Position numbers and translations under genes: made by a program | In this document: positions 54,610 through 63,875 of the stretch, one piece after another | Position numbering within the stretch: position 1 is the first letter of the stretch | Layout of the letters: every line of letters starts with the position of its first letter | Notes under the pieces: model-generated | What the model saw: the letters and a program-made list of their open reading frames with translations, nothing else | What the model was told of the DNA's origin: nothing | Databases searched by the model: none | From: UBA8401 sp041665525 | Lineage (GTDB): Bacteria > Bacteroidota > Ignavibacteria > UBA10030 > UBA8401 | Assembly: GCA_041665525.1 (NCBI GenBank) | Contig: JBAYIS010000015.1 | Span: 1 to 64,000 of the forward strand | Direction of reading: 5' to 3' | Length of the DNA: 64,000 nucleotides

Positions 54610-56396
54610 GTCAAATCCAGGATGATGAAATATTAGGGAAGGCATACGATGCGCAACTGATGCGCCGTTTGGTGATTTATCTCCGTCCGTACCGATGGCA
54701 GGTGTTTCTGGCGATCGTGCTGTCGCTGGCGGTATCGGCTCTCGAAGCGGTCCGTCCGTACTTTACGAAAATTGCTGTCGATGTCAACATCGCGCAACAA
54801 GACAGGGAAGGATTGCTGGAGACGACGATCCTTTTCCTGTTGTTGCTGATTATCCGCGGCATTGCCCAGTATTATAATGCGTACATCACACAGAAGATCG
54901 GTCAGCAGACAATCTTTGATCTGCGGATGGAACTATTTCGTCATCTTCAAAAACTTTCGATGAAATTCTATGATAAGAATCCTATCGGCAGGCTGATAAC
55001 GCGCGTAACGAACGATGTTGAAGTGCTGAACGAAATGTTCTCTTCCGGTATCGTGATGGTGTTCAGCGATGTGTTCATGATCATCGGTATTGTTTGGTTC
55101 ATGTTCGCAATGAACATACCGTTAGCCCTTCTTTCTCTCAGCGTGCTTCCATTCCTGATTTACGGAACATTCCTTTTCCGGAAAAAAGCGCGCGAGGCAT
55201 ATCGTGAAGTTCGACTTTACATCGCCCGAATCAACACCTTCATGCAAGAACATATCACCGGCATGCTGGTCGACCAGATCTTCAATCGCGAAAAGAAAGC
55301 GTATGCGGAGTTTGAACAGCACAATGCCGGTCACCGTGAGGCGAACATAAAATCGATCTTCTATTACGCGATTTTCTATCCATGCGTAGACTTGATCGGA
55401 GCAGTCTCTGTCGGTTTGATCATCTGGTATGCCGGAGGTAATGCTCTGGAAGGGACGGTAACGATTGGAACGGTGATGGCGTTCCTTCAATTCAATGAAA
55501 TGTTCTGGCGGCCGATACGAGATCTCTCGGAAAAATATAATATTATGCAGACCGCCATGGCTTCCTCAGAGCGGATATTTAAGTTATTGGATGACAATTC
55601 TTTTATCGAAGAAACTGCCGATCCGAAACCGTTTGGCAAGATTTCCGGCAAGATCGAATTCCGGAATGTCTGGTTTGCTTATAATGACAGGCCGGGGGAA
55701 GAACAGTGGGTGCTGAAAGACGTTTCGTTTACTATCAATCCCGGTGAAACAGCGGCATTCGTCGGTCATACCGGTGCTGGTAAAACGACCATAATCAATC
55801 TACTCTCCCGTTTTTATGATATTCAAAAAGGAGAGATTCTGATTGATGATGTCAATATCCGCGATGTTGCGCTCTCCGAACTTCGTCAGCACATCGCTGT
55901 TGTGCTGCAAGATGTGTTCCTGTTTTCCGGCGATATTAAGGGGAATATTAATCTTGGAAATGAAAAGATCTCCCTCGAAGAGATTCGTGCCGCCGCCGGC
56001 ATCGTTGGGGTTGATCGATACATTGATTCACTGCCGAAGCAGTATGATGAAGAAGTGAAAGAACGTGGAGCAACCCTCTCCGTCGGCCAAAAACAACTTC
56101 TCTCGTTTGCCCGTGCTCTGGCGTTTAATCCAGCGATTCTGGTGCTGGATGAAGCGACTTCCAGTGTCGATACCGAAACGGAACTGCTCATTCAAAAAGC
56201 GATCCAAAAACTGCTTTTTCATCGAACGGCCATTGTCATCGCTCACCGTCTATCGACAATTCAAAATGCCGATACAATCGTGGTAATGCATAAAGGCGAA
56301 ATCCGCGAAATGGGGACGCATCAGAAACTGCTCTTGCAGAAGGGAATCTATTATAAGCTGTATCTGCTGCAATATAAAGAGCAGGAAGCTGCATAG
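54606..56396 (+). CDS. ABC exporter half-transporter, catalytic-site partner
   Basis: 596 residues: six-helix membrane domain (about 30-330) and an ATPase domain with Walker A GHTGAGKTT (387-395), signature LSVGQ (491-495, the second Gly-position changed from LSGGQ), Walker B LVLDEATSSVD with catalytic Glu516, H-loop IVIAHRLST. The intact Glu here faces the intact LSGGQ of the partner, giving one active and one degenerate ATP site, as in known heterodimeric exporters. Likely exports lipid, drug or peptide across the inner membrane. Confidence 0.93.
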   Translation: MSQIQDDEILGKAYDAQLMRRLVIYLRPYRWQVFLAIVLSLAVSALEAVRPYFTKIAVDVNIAQQDREGLLETTILFLLLLIIRGIAQYYNAYITQKIGQQTIFDLRMELFRHLQKLSMKFYDKNPIGRLITRVTNDVEVLNEMFSSGIVMVFSDVFMIIGIVWFMFAMNIPLALLSLSVLPFLIYGTFLFRKKAREAYREVRLYIARINTFMQEHITGMLVDQIFNREKKAYAEFEQHNAGHREANIKSIFYYAIFYPCVDLIGAVSVGLIIWYAGGNALEGTVTIGTVMAFLQFNEMFWRPIRDLSEKYNIMQTAMASSERIFKLLDDNSFIEETADPKPFGKISGKIEFRNVWFAYNDRPGEEQWVLKDVSFTINPGETAAFVGHTGAGKTTIINLLSRFYDIQKGEILIDDVNIRDVALSELRQHIAVVLQDVFLFSGDIKGNINLGNEKISLEEIRAAAGIVGVDRYIDSLPKQYDEEVKERGATLSVGQKQLLSFARALAFNPAILVLDEATSSVDTETELLIQKAIQKLLFHRTAIVIAHRLSTIQNADTIVVMHKGEIREMGTHQKLLLQKGIYYKLYLLQYKEQEAA

Positions 56397-56481
56397 AATT
56401 TAATCCGCTTCTTGCTCCTTCACTCCATTTTCCCTATGTTCATTCAAATAATATCATTACTCAATTGTTTGGAGTTGGAAC

Positions 56482-57489
56482 ATGTCATTCAAAGGTAAAG
56501 TCGTTACGCTCGAACGGCATATCATCGAGGGAGAACGCGCTCATCCCGGGGCAACAGGGCATTTTTCAAATGTGCTGCGAGACCTGACACTGGCGATCAA
56601 AATCATCTGGCGGGAAGTGAACAAAGCTGGTTTGGTAAACATCATCGGCCTGGCGGGGACACAAAATATTCACGGCGAAGTGGTGAAAAAACTTGATGTC
56701 TTTGCGGATGAGACCATATTTAAAGCGATGGATCATGGCGGACATCTCTGCGTTATGGGATCGGAAGAACATGAAGATATCCTGAAAATTCCGGCGGAAT
56801 ATCCCAAAGGGAGATATGTATTGTTATTCGATCCATTGGATGGATCATCGAACATCGATGCCAATGTCAGTATTGGTACGATCTTTTCCATCTACCGCCG
56901 GGTAACACCAAGCGGGGATGGAACACTCGAAGATTGTGTGCAACCGGGATATAAGCAGCTGGCCGCTGGTTATGTCGTATACGGATCAAGTACAATGCTG
57001 GTGTATACCACCGGGGACGGGGTGCATGGATTCACCCTCGATCCCAGCATCGGCGAATTCCTCCTTTCCCACGAGAATATCAAGATTCCGCAACGCGGCA
57101 AGATCTACAGTGTGAATGAAGGGAATTATAAATGGTGGGAGCCGGGTATGAAGAAATACATCAAGTATTTGCAGGAAGAGGATAAGGCAACACAACGACC
57201 TTATTCTGCCCGATATATTGGATCGTTGGTGGCGGACGTTCATCGCACATTGTTGTACGGCGGGATATTTGTTTATCCCGGCGATTCGCGCAATCCGAAA
57301 GGGAAACTGCGGCTGATGTACGAAGGGAACCCTATCGCATTCATTGTTGAACAGGCAGGCGGAAGGGCGATTGACGGGAGCCAACGCATTCTGGATGTTG
57401 TTCCTACATCTTTGCATCAAAAAACACCCGTTTTTGTGGGGAGCGAAGAAGACGTGACAGTGTGTGAGAAGTTTTTACGGGAGCAATAG
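56482..57489 (+). CDS. fbp: Fructose-1,6-bisphosphatase, class I
   Basis: 335 residues with GGAG upstream of ATG 56482. Metal and substrate motifs: GSEEHEDI (about 93-100), LLFDPLDGSSNIDANVSIGTIFSIYR (about 114-139), the family signature, YKWWEPGMKKYI, RYIGSLVADVHRTLLYGGIFVYP (about 240-262), and EQAGGRAIDG near the end. It makes fructose-6-phosphate for gluconeogenesis. A strong terminator lies 22 nt downstream. Confidence 0.96.
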   Translation: MSFKGKVVTLERHIIEGERAHPGATGHFSNVLRDLTLAIKIIWREVNKAGLVNIIGLAGTQNIHGEVVKKLDVFADETIFKAMDHGGHLCVMGSEEHEDILKIPAEYPKGRYVLLFDPLDGSSNIDANVSIGTIFSIYRRVTPSGDGTLEDCVQPGYKQLAAGYVVYGSSTMLVYTTGDGVHGFTLDPSIGEFLLSHENIKIPQRGKIYSVNEGNYKWWEPGMKKYIKYLQEEDKATQRPYSARYIGSLVADVHRTLLYGGIFVYPGDSRNPKGKLRLMYEGNPIAFIVEQAGGRAIDGSQRILDVVPTSLHQKTPVFVGSEEDVTVCEKFLREQ

Positions 57490-57511
57490 CAACGACGATC
57501 TCATTCAAAAT

Positions 57512-57545
57512 AAAAATCCCCCGTAATTTTTCGGGGGATTTTTAT
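57512..57545. terminator. Bidirectional intrinsic terminator after fbp
   Basis: AAAAATCCCCCG / CGGGGGATTTTT (12-bp stem, 8-nt loop) between the convergent fbp and CpoB-like genes. Confidence 0.92.
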
Positions 57546-57565
57546 TTCCTGACATCAATTATTGT

Positions 57566-58390
57566 TTAGCGTAATTTTGCCCGTGCCCGTCTAATATATT
57601 CACTCGTTGGATACATATCCACCAATTTCTGATATTCGGAACGGGCTTTGGAACGATCGCCGAGCAGTTCATAGCTCCGGGCGATCATCAATTGTGCATC
57701 ATCCCTCTTCTCCGAATATTTATATCCCTGCACGAGTTGGAAATGCTGGATGGCCTGCGAGAAATCTTTCAGTTGAAAACTGCATTCTCCAAGCCAATAA
57801 TGGCAATTGTCTGCATAATCATCTTTGATGCCGGAATTGAGCAGCATCTGGAGCTCGTTCATGGCATCACGGTAATTTCTACTCTTTGTCTTGCCCACTG
57901 CTCCTTCATACGCCCTTATCTCTTCGGCAGAGGAGGATCCGGGTGCTGCTGCGCGATGTTCGATCCTCGCTGGTTCGCTCTTTTTCGGAGCAGTGGCGAG
58001 AGCAGCATTTGCTGCTTCCAGATCCGAAATCTTATTGGTGAGATCGCGGTTTGATTGTTGTAAACCTGAGTTCTCATCTTTCAATTGCATATTTTCGGTC
58101 TTAATAGCATCCAATTCTCCTTGCAACTGTTCTTTTGTCGGACCTTCAGGCTGAGCAGGCTGTTCTTGGACCGGTTGTTCAACCGGTGCGGGTTGTTCCT
58201 CGGCAGGTTGCTCTTCTGTGATGGTTTCTTCTTCCGCAGGTATCTCTTCCGGGGGTGCTTCTTCGGAGATACCGGTATCGGTGACCATTTCATCTTCTGC
58301 GGCCGCTTCGCCCGATCCACCGCATCCGATCAGCGCTATTGAAAGGAAAGCGACAAATAACAAAAGTCGTAGCGAAGATAATTGAAACAT
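57566..58390 (-). CDS. CpoB/YbgF-like TPR lipoprotein
   Basis: 274 residues from ATG 58390, which has GGGAGG six bases upstream; the frame extends to 58462 without support. Lipoprotein signal ...VAFLSIALIGCGGSGE (Cys at about 22), then a long Glu/Pro-rich stretch (about 25-85), a coiled coil (about 88-135: LQGELDAIKTENMQLKDENS), and three TPR units (AYEGAVGKTKSRNYRDAMNELQMLL, CHYWLGECSFQLKDFSQAIQHF, YSEKRDDAQLMIARSYELLGD). This coiled-coil plus TPR layout is that of CpoB/YbgF of the Tol-Pal system, though with a lipid anchor. tol genes are not in the window. Confidence 0.85.
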   Translation of the reverse strand: MFQLSSLRLLLFVAFLSIALIGCGGSGEAAAEDEMVTDTGISEEAPPEEIPAEEETITEEQPAEEQPAPVEQPVQEQPAQPEGPTKEQLQGELDAIKTENMQLKDENSGLQQSNRDLTNKISDLEAANAALATAPKKSEPARIEHRAAAPGSSSAEEIRAYEGAVGKTKSRNYRDAMNELQMLLNSGIKDDYADNCHYWLGECSFQLKDFSQAIQHFQLVQGYKYSEKRDDAQLMIARSYELLGDRSKARSEYQKLVDMYPTSEYIRRARAKLR

Positions 58391-58458
58391 GATTCCTCCC
58401 GAGAATATTCTATAGTGTGATGAAATCTTATAGAATGTATTAATAGCGCGTTGAAAAG

Positions 58459-59376
58459 TCAAGCCGGCTTTTTACTTTGTGACCGCGCTAATACGGCAAA
58501 TTGATGCTGAATTTGTGCGACAATCGCATCCGGTACACCATCATAATGTTTGGACTGCAGCCGCATATCGCATATTTCATTAACGTAATCTACTGCCACG
58601 AACAGTCCATCGTTTGTCAGTGCAATCTCGGAGGAGAAGAATTCCAGTTTGCACACCTTGTGAATGGTCAGAATCATGGAGTGCAGCTTCTGCAGTTTGA
58701 ATCTACGCTCTTCCTGTTTCGTCAGCACACGATAAATATGTGTTTGATGGTCCCACCAACAAATGATGGTGATCCCGAACGCATAGAAGACACGGAACCA
58801 CGCGACATTTCCGTTAAATTTCGCCGGACTAATTGTTTCCTGGAGTAGGTAGGTATCGTTTTTATGATGTTGTCGTGTTTCGAGAATTTCTTTTAAAGTC
58901 TCGGCTCCCACCACAACGCCCAATCCGCCCCCGGTAGTATAGGCAGGTTTAATAATGAATGGCCGTCCCAAATGGGCAAGTTCGGTTAAGCTGAGTTCGA
59001 CTTCTTGTTTCTTATTATACGGTGAGATGATGATGGTATACGGAACGTGAATTCCCGCGTGCATTAGCGCCAGGTGCATATTGGCTTTATCTTTTGCAAA
59101 CTCCACATGGTCGTAGCTATTAAAGATGAATGTTTTGCTGCGGGAGATCAGTTTGGCCAGGGGAATGAAATTTTCATCAGAATCGGAAGCTCTGTCCAGA
59201 AATGAGCGAAAAACGATCTTTTTCAACCGGACTTGCCGGATAATCGATTCGACATTATGAGGTTCGATCCGAAAGGTGGAAAGGCCGAAGGTAATGCATT
59301 CATTCTCAATGCCATAGATGAAATCCCGGTCATATTCCCAATCCCATGCCAATCCAATATCAAAGATCTCAGCCAT
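58459..59376 (-). CDS. ATP-grasp (RimK-like) ligase
   Basis: 305 residues. The middle part shows an ATP-grasp fold: FAKDKANMHLALMHAGIHVPYTII (about 93-115), FIIKPAYTTGGGLGVVVG (about 140-157, phosphate-binding loop after the ATP-contacting Lys), TYLLQETI (hinge), and metal-binding EIALTNDGLFVAVDYVNEICDM (about 245-268; Asp/Asn-Glu pair in DYVNE). The enzyme type is a carboxylate-amine/thiol ligase; the substrates cannot be told. It is 68 nt upstream of the CpoB-like gene. Confidence 0.82.
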   Translation of the reverse strand: MAEIFDIGLAWDWEYDRDFIYGIENECITFGLSTFRIEPHNVESIIRQVRLKKIVFRSFLDRASDSDENFIPLAKLISRSKTFIFNSYDHVEFAKDKANMHLALMHAGIHVPYTIIISPYNKKQEVELSLTELAHLGRPFIIKPAYTTGGGLGVVVGAETLKEILETRQHHKNDTYLLQETISPAKFNGNVAWFRVFYAFGITIICWWDHQTHIYRVLTKQEERRFKLQKLHSMILTIHKVCKLEFFSSEIALTNDGLFVAVDYVNEICDMRLQSKHYDGVPDAIVAQIQHQFAVLARSQSKKPA

Positions 59377-59822
59377 ATTCAGGATTATCCTAACAGTAAT
59401 TTCGTATCATGGTGCATCGCTTCAACCGTTTTGAAATGTTTCATTGTTCCTGCTTTCAATTCCTGTGTTGATTCGTCGTTAACGAACGTTCACCCGATGT
59501 AGGTGTGAATACTTTCCGGATGTTCCTTTCACAATCCGACAGATTCGTCCATATTGAAAGAAATAAATCCCTTTTTGAATATCGCGATCAATTCGCGGCA
59601 CCAGTCAAAGAGTGAAGCGGCAGAAGGGAATTTGAGGATGAAGAGATTGAGTATTGAAAGGTTGAATGTACGGATATGCTGTGCATTAAAATCTGCAGTC
59701 CATGTGCTGACAGGATTGTAGGACGGAAGAATGATAATGCGCACGGAGTACCTTTCAGAGAATGGTAGCAATATAAAAAAATAGAAGGATTCTTTTCACT
59801 TTTATTTTTATCTTGCTCCCCC
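59377..59822. other. Divergent intergenic region, one doubtful short ORF
   Basis: Between the minus-strand ATP-grasp gene and plus-strand wecB. Apart from the low-confidence ORF at 59529-59744 I see no gene. Promoters for both flanking genes are expected here but none is clear-cut. Confidence 0.5.
59529..59744 (-). CDS. Possible short protein (71 residues)
   Basis: A GTG at 59744 with GAAAGG six bases upstream would start MRIIILPSYNPVSTWTADFN; the rest is hydrophobic (LSILNLFILKFPSAASLF) and ends FNMDESVGL. The N-terminus looks like the first strand of a Rossmann-like or glycosyltransferase protein, so this may be a gene remnant. No family is recognised; no downstream gene on the same strand is close. 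Confidence 0.28.
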   Translation of the reverse strand: MRIIILPSYNPVSTWTADFNAQHIRTFNLSILNLFILKFPSAASLFDWCRELIAIFKKGFISFNMDESVGL

Positions 59823-60992
59823 ATGGGAATCGCCAAAAAAAACATCGCGATCATCTTCGGCACCCGCCCGGACACGATCAAACTCGCTCCCGTTATCCAG
59901 GAGCTGCAGCGATACGAACAGTTTTTTACCGTATGCCAGATCACGACTGCGCAGCACCGTGAAATGCTCGATGATGTGCTTTCAGTGTTTTCCATAAAAC
60001 CGCAGTATGATTTGAACGTGATGGGACATCGGCAATCACTCTCGACCCTTGCTCAGCATATACTGGAAAAACTGGATTATGTGCTGGCGATGGAAAAACC
60101 GGATCTTGTCGTAGTACAGGGGGATACGGCAACGACCTTTGTCTCCAGTCTCGCATCCTTCCACCGGAAGATCCCGATCGCACATGTTGAAGCAGGATTA
60201 CGCACAATGGATAAACTGCAGCCGTTTCCGGAAGAAACCTACCGCCGGTTAACATCACATATTGCAGATATTCATTTCACGCCGACGCCGTCCGCCACAA
60301 AAGCGCTGATCAGGGAAGGAATTCCGAAAACGTCGATCGTATGCACCGGTAATACTGTGATCGATGCGTTGCAGCAGACCGTGAAGCCGGGGTATTCCTT
60401 CAGTTCCAGACATGTGAACGAAGTGATCGGCCAAAAAAAGAGAATTGTCGTTGTGACGACGCACCGCAGGGAGAATCTGGGGGAGCCGCTGCTGAGAATT
60501 TGCGAAGCATTGCGAGAGGCTGCCGCACTCCATCCCGAAACGAACTTTGTCTTTCCGGTGCATTTGAATCCCGCCGTGCGGGATACCGTTTTCAGCATTT
60601 TGAAGGGAGTGTCCAATATTGTGTTGATGGAGCCGTTGAACTATTCCGACTTCATCAATCTGATGGCGCTCTGCTATGCGGTGATAACCGATTCCGGAGG
60701 ATTACAGGAAGAGGCGCCGGCGCTCGGTAAGCCGGTGCTGGTGATGCGCGATGTGACGGAGCGGCCGGAAGCAGTCCGTTACGGTTCCGTAAAATTGATC
60801 GGAACAGAAAAGGAATCCATCCTGGCCAATATGCATAAGCTGCTGAGTAATGAAAGGATGTATCGTTCGATGGCTGGCGCGGTCAATCCGTACGGCGACG
60901 GGAAAGCATCCGAACGCATCGTTGCTTCTTTATTGAACCGGTTTGGATTTGCGAAAAAGAAACCAAAGGAATTTGTTCCGAAAGCGCCGTAA
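59823..60992 (+). CDS. wecB: UDP-N-acetylglucosamine 2-epimerase (non-hydrolysing)
   Basis: 389 residues. NIAIIFGTRPDTIKLAPVIQEL (family consensus FGTRPEAIKMAPV; here Glu-Ala is Asp-Thr), TAQHREMLDDVL, VVVQGDTATTF (catalytic Asp about 102), IAHVEAGLRT (Glu about 124), FPEETYRRL (Glu about 138), VVTTHRRENLG (His about 220) and TDSGGLQEEAPALGKPVLVMRDVTERPEA (UDP binding). It converts UDP-GlcNAc to UDP-ManNAc for surface polysaccharides. No other polysaccharide genes adjoin it in the window. Confidence 0.95.
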   Translation: MGIAKKNIAIIFGTRPDTIKLAPVIQELQRYEQFFTVCQITTAQHREMLDDVLSVFSIKPQYDLNVMGHRQSLSTLAQHILEKLDYVLAMEKPDLVVVQGDTATTFVSSLASFHRKIPIAHVEAGLRTMDKLQPFPEETYRRLTSHIADIHFTPTPSATKALIREGIPKTSIVCTGNTVIDALQQTVKPGYSFSSRHVNEVIGQKKRIVVVTTHRRENLGEPLLRICEALREAAALHPETNFVFPVHLNPAVRDTVFSILKGVSNIVLMEPLNYSDFINLMALCYAVITDSGGLQEEAPALGKPVLVMRDVTERPEAVRYGSVKLIGTEKESILANMHKLLSNERMYRSMAGAVNPYGDGKASERIVASLLNRFGFAKKKPKEFVPKAP

Positions 60993-61049
60993 AGCCTGTT
61001 TCGTTCGCGAACAGAAAAAGCGGACAGGGGAATGTTAATTTGAGCGATG

Positions 61050-63155
61050 CTATTGCGAGGATATTGATTTCAGATATCGATAGATCTCTACTTGTGACTC
61101 AAATGGTTTTTGGTCTTCTCCCTTTTTATACGCATTCTTCAACTGTTTCTCGATCACCCTCGCTTTTACCGAATCCTTTAAATGCATAGAGAGAATTTCC
61201 CGAATTGTTCGTTTGATCGATTCATCATAGATCGGGAATGCCACTTCCACTCGCCGGTTGAGATTCCGCATCATCCAGTCCGCCGATGAAAGATACATAA
61301 TCTCATTCCCGGCGTTATGGAAAAGATACACGCGCGAATGTTCCAGAAATCTGCCGACGATACTGATGGCGGAGATATTTCGGCTGAACGATTTCTCGCC
61401 GGGCACCAGGCAGCAAATACCCCGTACGATGATTGAGACTTTCACTCCCGCATCGCTTGCATCATACAGTTTTTGAATCATCTGGCGGTCTTCCAGCGAG
61501 TTCATTTTTAAAATGATCGAAGCTGGCTTTCCGACCCTGGCGTTGTCAACCTCCTGATCGATACATTCCATCATGGTGGACCGGAGCTTAAACGGCGCTG
61601 CGAGCAGATGCCGGGCTTTGACGGTATTCGTTTTTTTGTTGAGATACTGGAAGATCTCGAACATCTCATTGGTCAACCGGAGATCGGAAGTAAAAAGCCC
61701 GAAATCACTGTAGATGGTTGCAGTCTTCTCATTAAAGTTCCCCGTCCCCAAATATCCGTATCGCCGTTTCACTGTTCCCTCTGTTCGGCTGATGAGCAAC
61801 AGCTTGGCGTGAACCTTCAGTTTTGGAATGGTAAAAAGAACTTTCACCTTCGCTTTCCGGAGTTCTTCTGCCCAATAGATGTTCGATTCCTCATCGAATC
61901 GCGCAGTCAATTCAACGAATGCGGTTACCTGTTTCCCTTTATTCGCGGCATCGATCAATAACGAAATAATCCTGGATTGGGAAGCAATACGATAGAGCGT
62001 AATCCGGATCTGGTTCACAGCAGGATCGTTCGCCGCCTGTTCCAGCAGCCGGATGACCGGAGCATAAGAATGGTACGGATAGTGCAGCATCCAGTCCTTT
62101 TCGGACATTGCAGCGAACATGGTTGGATACTTTTCTAGTTCCGGAATTGTCAACTGCGGCAGCGGTTCAAACATCGGCAGGCGCTGTTCCGGATTTGGGA
62201 AAGTGAAAAAATCGCTGAAGTTGTGGTATCGTCCTCCGGGGATCATCTCTTTTTCCGAAAGTTTCAACGCTTGTTTCATAACATTCTGGAACTCTTCCGG
62301 CATTGCCGCATCGTACAGAAATCGGGACGGTGCACCGGTCTTTCGAGTTTTTACCGCTTTACGGAGGACCTCGACGAAATCCCCATTAATTTCATCTTCA
62401 AAATATAACTCCGCATCCCGGGTCAGTTTGATGCCGTACGACGCGATGATCTCGTACGCCGGGAAGATAAAAGAAAGGTTCTTGCGGATGACGTCATCCA
62501 AAAAGACGATGAAGTATTTTTTTTCAAGCTTCGGTAATTCGATGAACCGGGAGCATTGAGAGGTCGGAAGCTCAACAATAGCAAATTCGATCTTCGCCGG
62601 GACCGCATCGCGTTGTTTCAACTGGACGACGAGATATAATTGACGGTTTTGCAGGAACATGTCGTTCCGGTTCTTCTGCAGAAACGTGATCTTGATATGC
62701 GGGAGGATGTTCTCTTTGAAATATTTCTCCAGATATTTTTGCTGCGATGTCCGAAGTTCTTTTTCGGAGATCAGGAAAACACCATGGGACCGCATCTCTT
62801 TCATCAGCTGATTTCGAAAGATGCTGCCGTACTCTTCCTGTTGTTTCTTCACTGTACGGTGGATCTGATCGAGCAATTCGTCCGGATCGATATCGTACTT
62901 TTTCTTCGCCTTCTTCCGGAATCGCGCCAACGAGCGGATGGAGGCGACGCGAACGCGAAAGAATTCGTCCGAATTGGAAGAATAGATCGCCAGGAACTTC
63001 AACCGTTCATACAGTGGATTGCGCGGATCCTTCACCTCCTGAAGGACACGGTAGTTGAACGCCAACCAGCTGATCTCGCGGTTGTTGAATTTCTTGGCGT
63101 CCGTCGCGACTGTTTCGGAAAAGAATTTAAAAATATCAAATGAGGAAAGATCCAT
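61050..63155 (-). CDS. ppk: Polyphosphate kinase 1
   Basis: 701 residues, normal for PPK1. Start region KFNNREISWLAFNYRVLQEVKDPRNPLYERLKFLAIYSSNSDEFFRVRV (N domain); catalytic C domains show YHSYAPVIRLLEQAANDP, ITLYRIASQSRIISLLIDAA, LKVHAKLLLISR with the phosphorylated His (about 440), YLGTGNFNEKTATIYSDFGL and RGICCLVPG (about 565). It makes polyphosphate from ATP. It lies 69 nt downstream of the HD-domain gene on the same strand, which suggests cotranscription. Confidence 0.96.
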   Translation of the reverse strand: MDLSSFDIFKFFSETVATDAKKFNNREISWLAFNYRVLQEVKDPRNPLYERLKFLAIYSSNSDEFFRVRVASIRSLARFRKKAKKKYDIDPDELLDQIHRTVKKQQEEYGSIFRNQLMKEMRSHGVFLISEKELRTSQQKYLEKYFKENILPHIKITFLQKNRNDMFLQNRQLYLVVQLKQRDAVPAKIEFAIVELPTSQCSRFIELPKLEKKYFIVFLDDVIRKNLSFIFPAYEIIASYGIKLTRDAELYFEDEINGDFVEVLRKAVKTRKTGAPSRFLYDAAMPEEFQNVMKQALKLSEKEMIPGGRYHNFSDFFTFPNPEQRLPMFEPLPQLTIPELEKYPTMFAAMSEKDWMLHYPYHSYAPVIRLLEQAANDPAVNQIRITLYRIASQSRIISLLIDAANKGKQVTAFVELTARFDEESNIYWAEELRKAKVKVLFTIPKLKVHAKLLLISRTEGTVKRRYGYLGTGNFNEKTATIYSDFGLFTSDLRLTNEMFEIFQYLNKKTNTVKARHLLAAPFKLRSTMMECIDQEVDNARVGKPASIILKMNSLEDRQMIQKLYDASDAGVKVSIIVRGICCLVPGEKSFSRNISAISIVGRFLEHSRVYLFHNAGNEIMYLSSADWMMRNLNRRVEVAFPIYDESIKRTIREILSMHLKDSVKARVIEKQLKNAYKKGEDQKPFESQVEIYRYLKSISSQ

Positions 63156-63224
63156 GCGGTAAGATAGGAAATATAATGCCGAACAGCAGTCCGGCAGAAA
63201 AAGATTACAATTTCATAAAACAGT

Positions 63225-63875
63225 TCATTTCTTCTTCTTATTTGCGGGTGCAACAGCGCGGGCTTTTTTCGATTCCAGGGATTTCAACCGCTTTTGCATT
63301 ACCTTCAGGTTTTGATCGCGGCTGGAAGTATATTTCTTAATCGCATAGGTCGTATGATAGTGATGTCCCTCATGGAACGAAATGCTTTGCTTGATCCATT
63401 CATTTTCGGGAAGCAGTTTACCGGACATGCTTTCGATCTCCGTCCGCAGCATTTCTCCCCGTGCAATGCTTTCCTTCTTTCCCAGGTGCAGCAGGTCCGC
63501 ATCGCTCATGATCTTTTCCAGGTCGGTTTTCGGCTGCTGCGGCACTTTGGTCGCCCGGATGCAACCGGCAATCATCTTGATCTTTGTTTCGGGATAACCG
63601 TGTGCTCTCAAGAACTCTGTGGCGATGACGATGCTCCGCTCTTCGTGCTCAACCGGAGAAAAGAGATATCCCGTATCATGGAACCATGCTGCCAGCAAAA
63701 CGATTTCCTTGTTTGCCTGATTGATGCGCATTGCGGTTGAGATCTCTTTTACATGCTCCACAACTTCCAGCGTATGGTCAAAGTTATGATAGAGTGCGGC
63801 GATCGTGCTTTTACGGTCGAACAGATGGTTAACGTATTTACTGGCGGAGAGTACGATATTCCCGGTAATGCTCAT
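63225..63875 (-). CDS. HD-domain phosphohydrolase-like protein
   Basis: 216 residues from ATG 63875; ATG 63884 is equally possible and the frame extends to a TTG at 63989. HD ligands are visible: YHNFDHTLEVVEHV (first His), LLAAWFHDTGYLFS (the HD pair), HEERSIVIATEFLRAHGY and SDADLLHLG (last Asp). The C-terminus is Lys/Arg-rich (SLESKKARAVAPANKKKK). Members hydrolyse nucleotides or cyclic nucleotides; the substrate is not evident. Placed directly before ppk1, it may act in phosphate or stress signalling (inference). Confidence 0.85.
   Translation of the reverse strand: MSITGNIVLSASKYVNHLFDRKSTIAALYHNFDHTLEVVEHVKEISTAMRINQANKEIVLLAAWFHDTGYLFSPVEHEERSIVIATEFLRAHGYPETKIKMIAGCIRATKVPQQPKTDLEKIMSDADLLHLGKKESIARGEMLRTEIESMSGKLLPENEWIKQSISFHEGHHYHTTYAIKKYTSSRDQNLKVMQKRLKSLESKKARAVAPANKKKK

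Noticed and set aside
60993..61020. Terminator between wecB and ppk
   Set aside because: CTGTTTCG/CGAACAG pairs only with a bulge and has no T-run on either strand.
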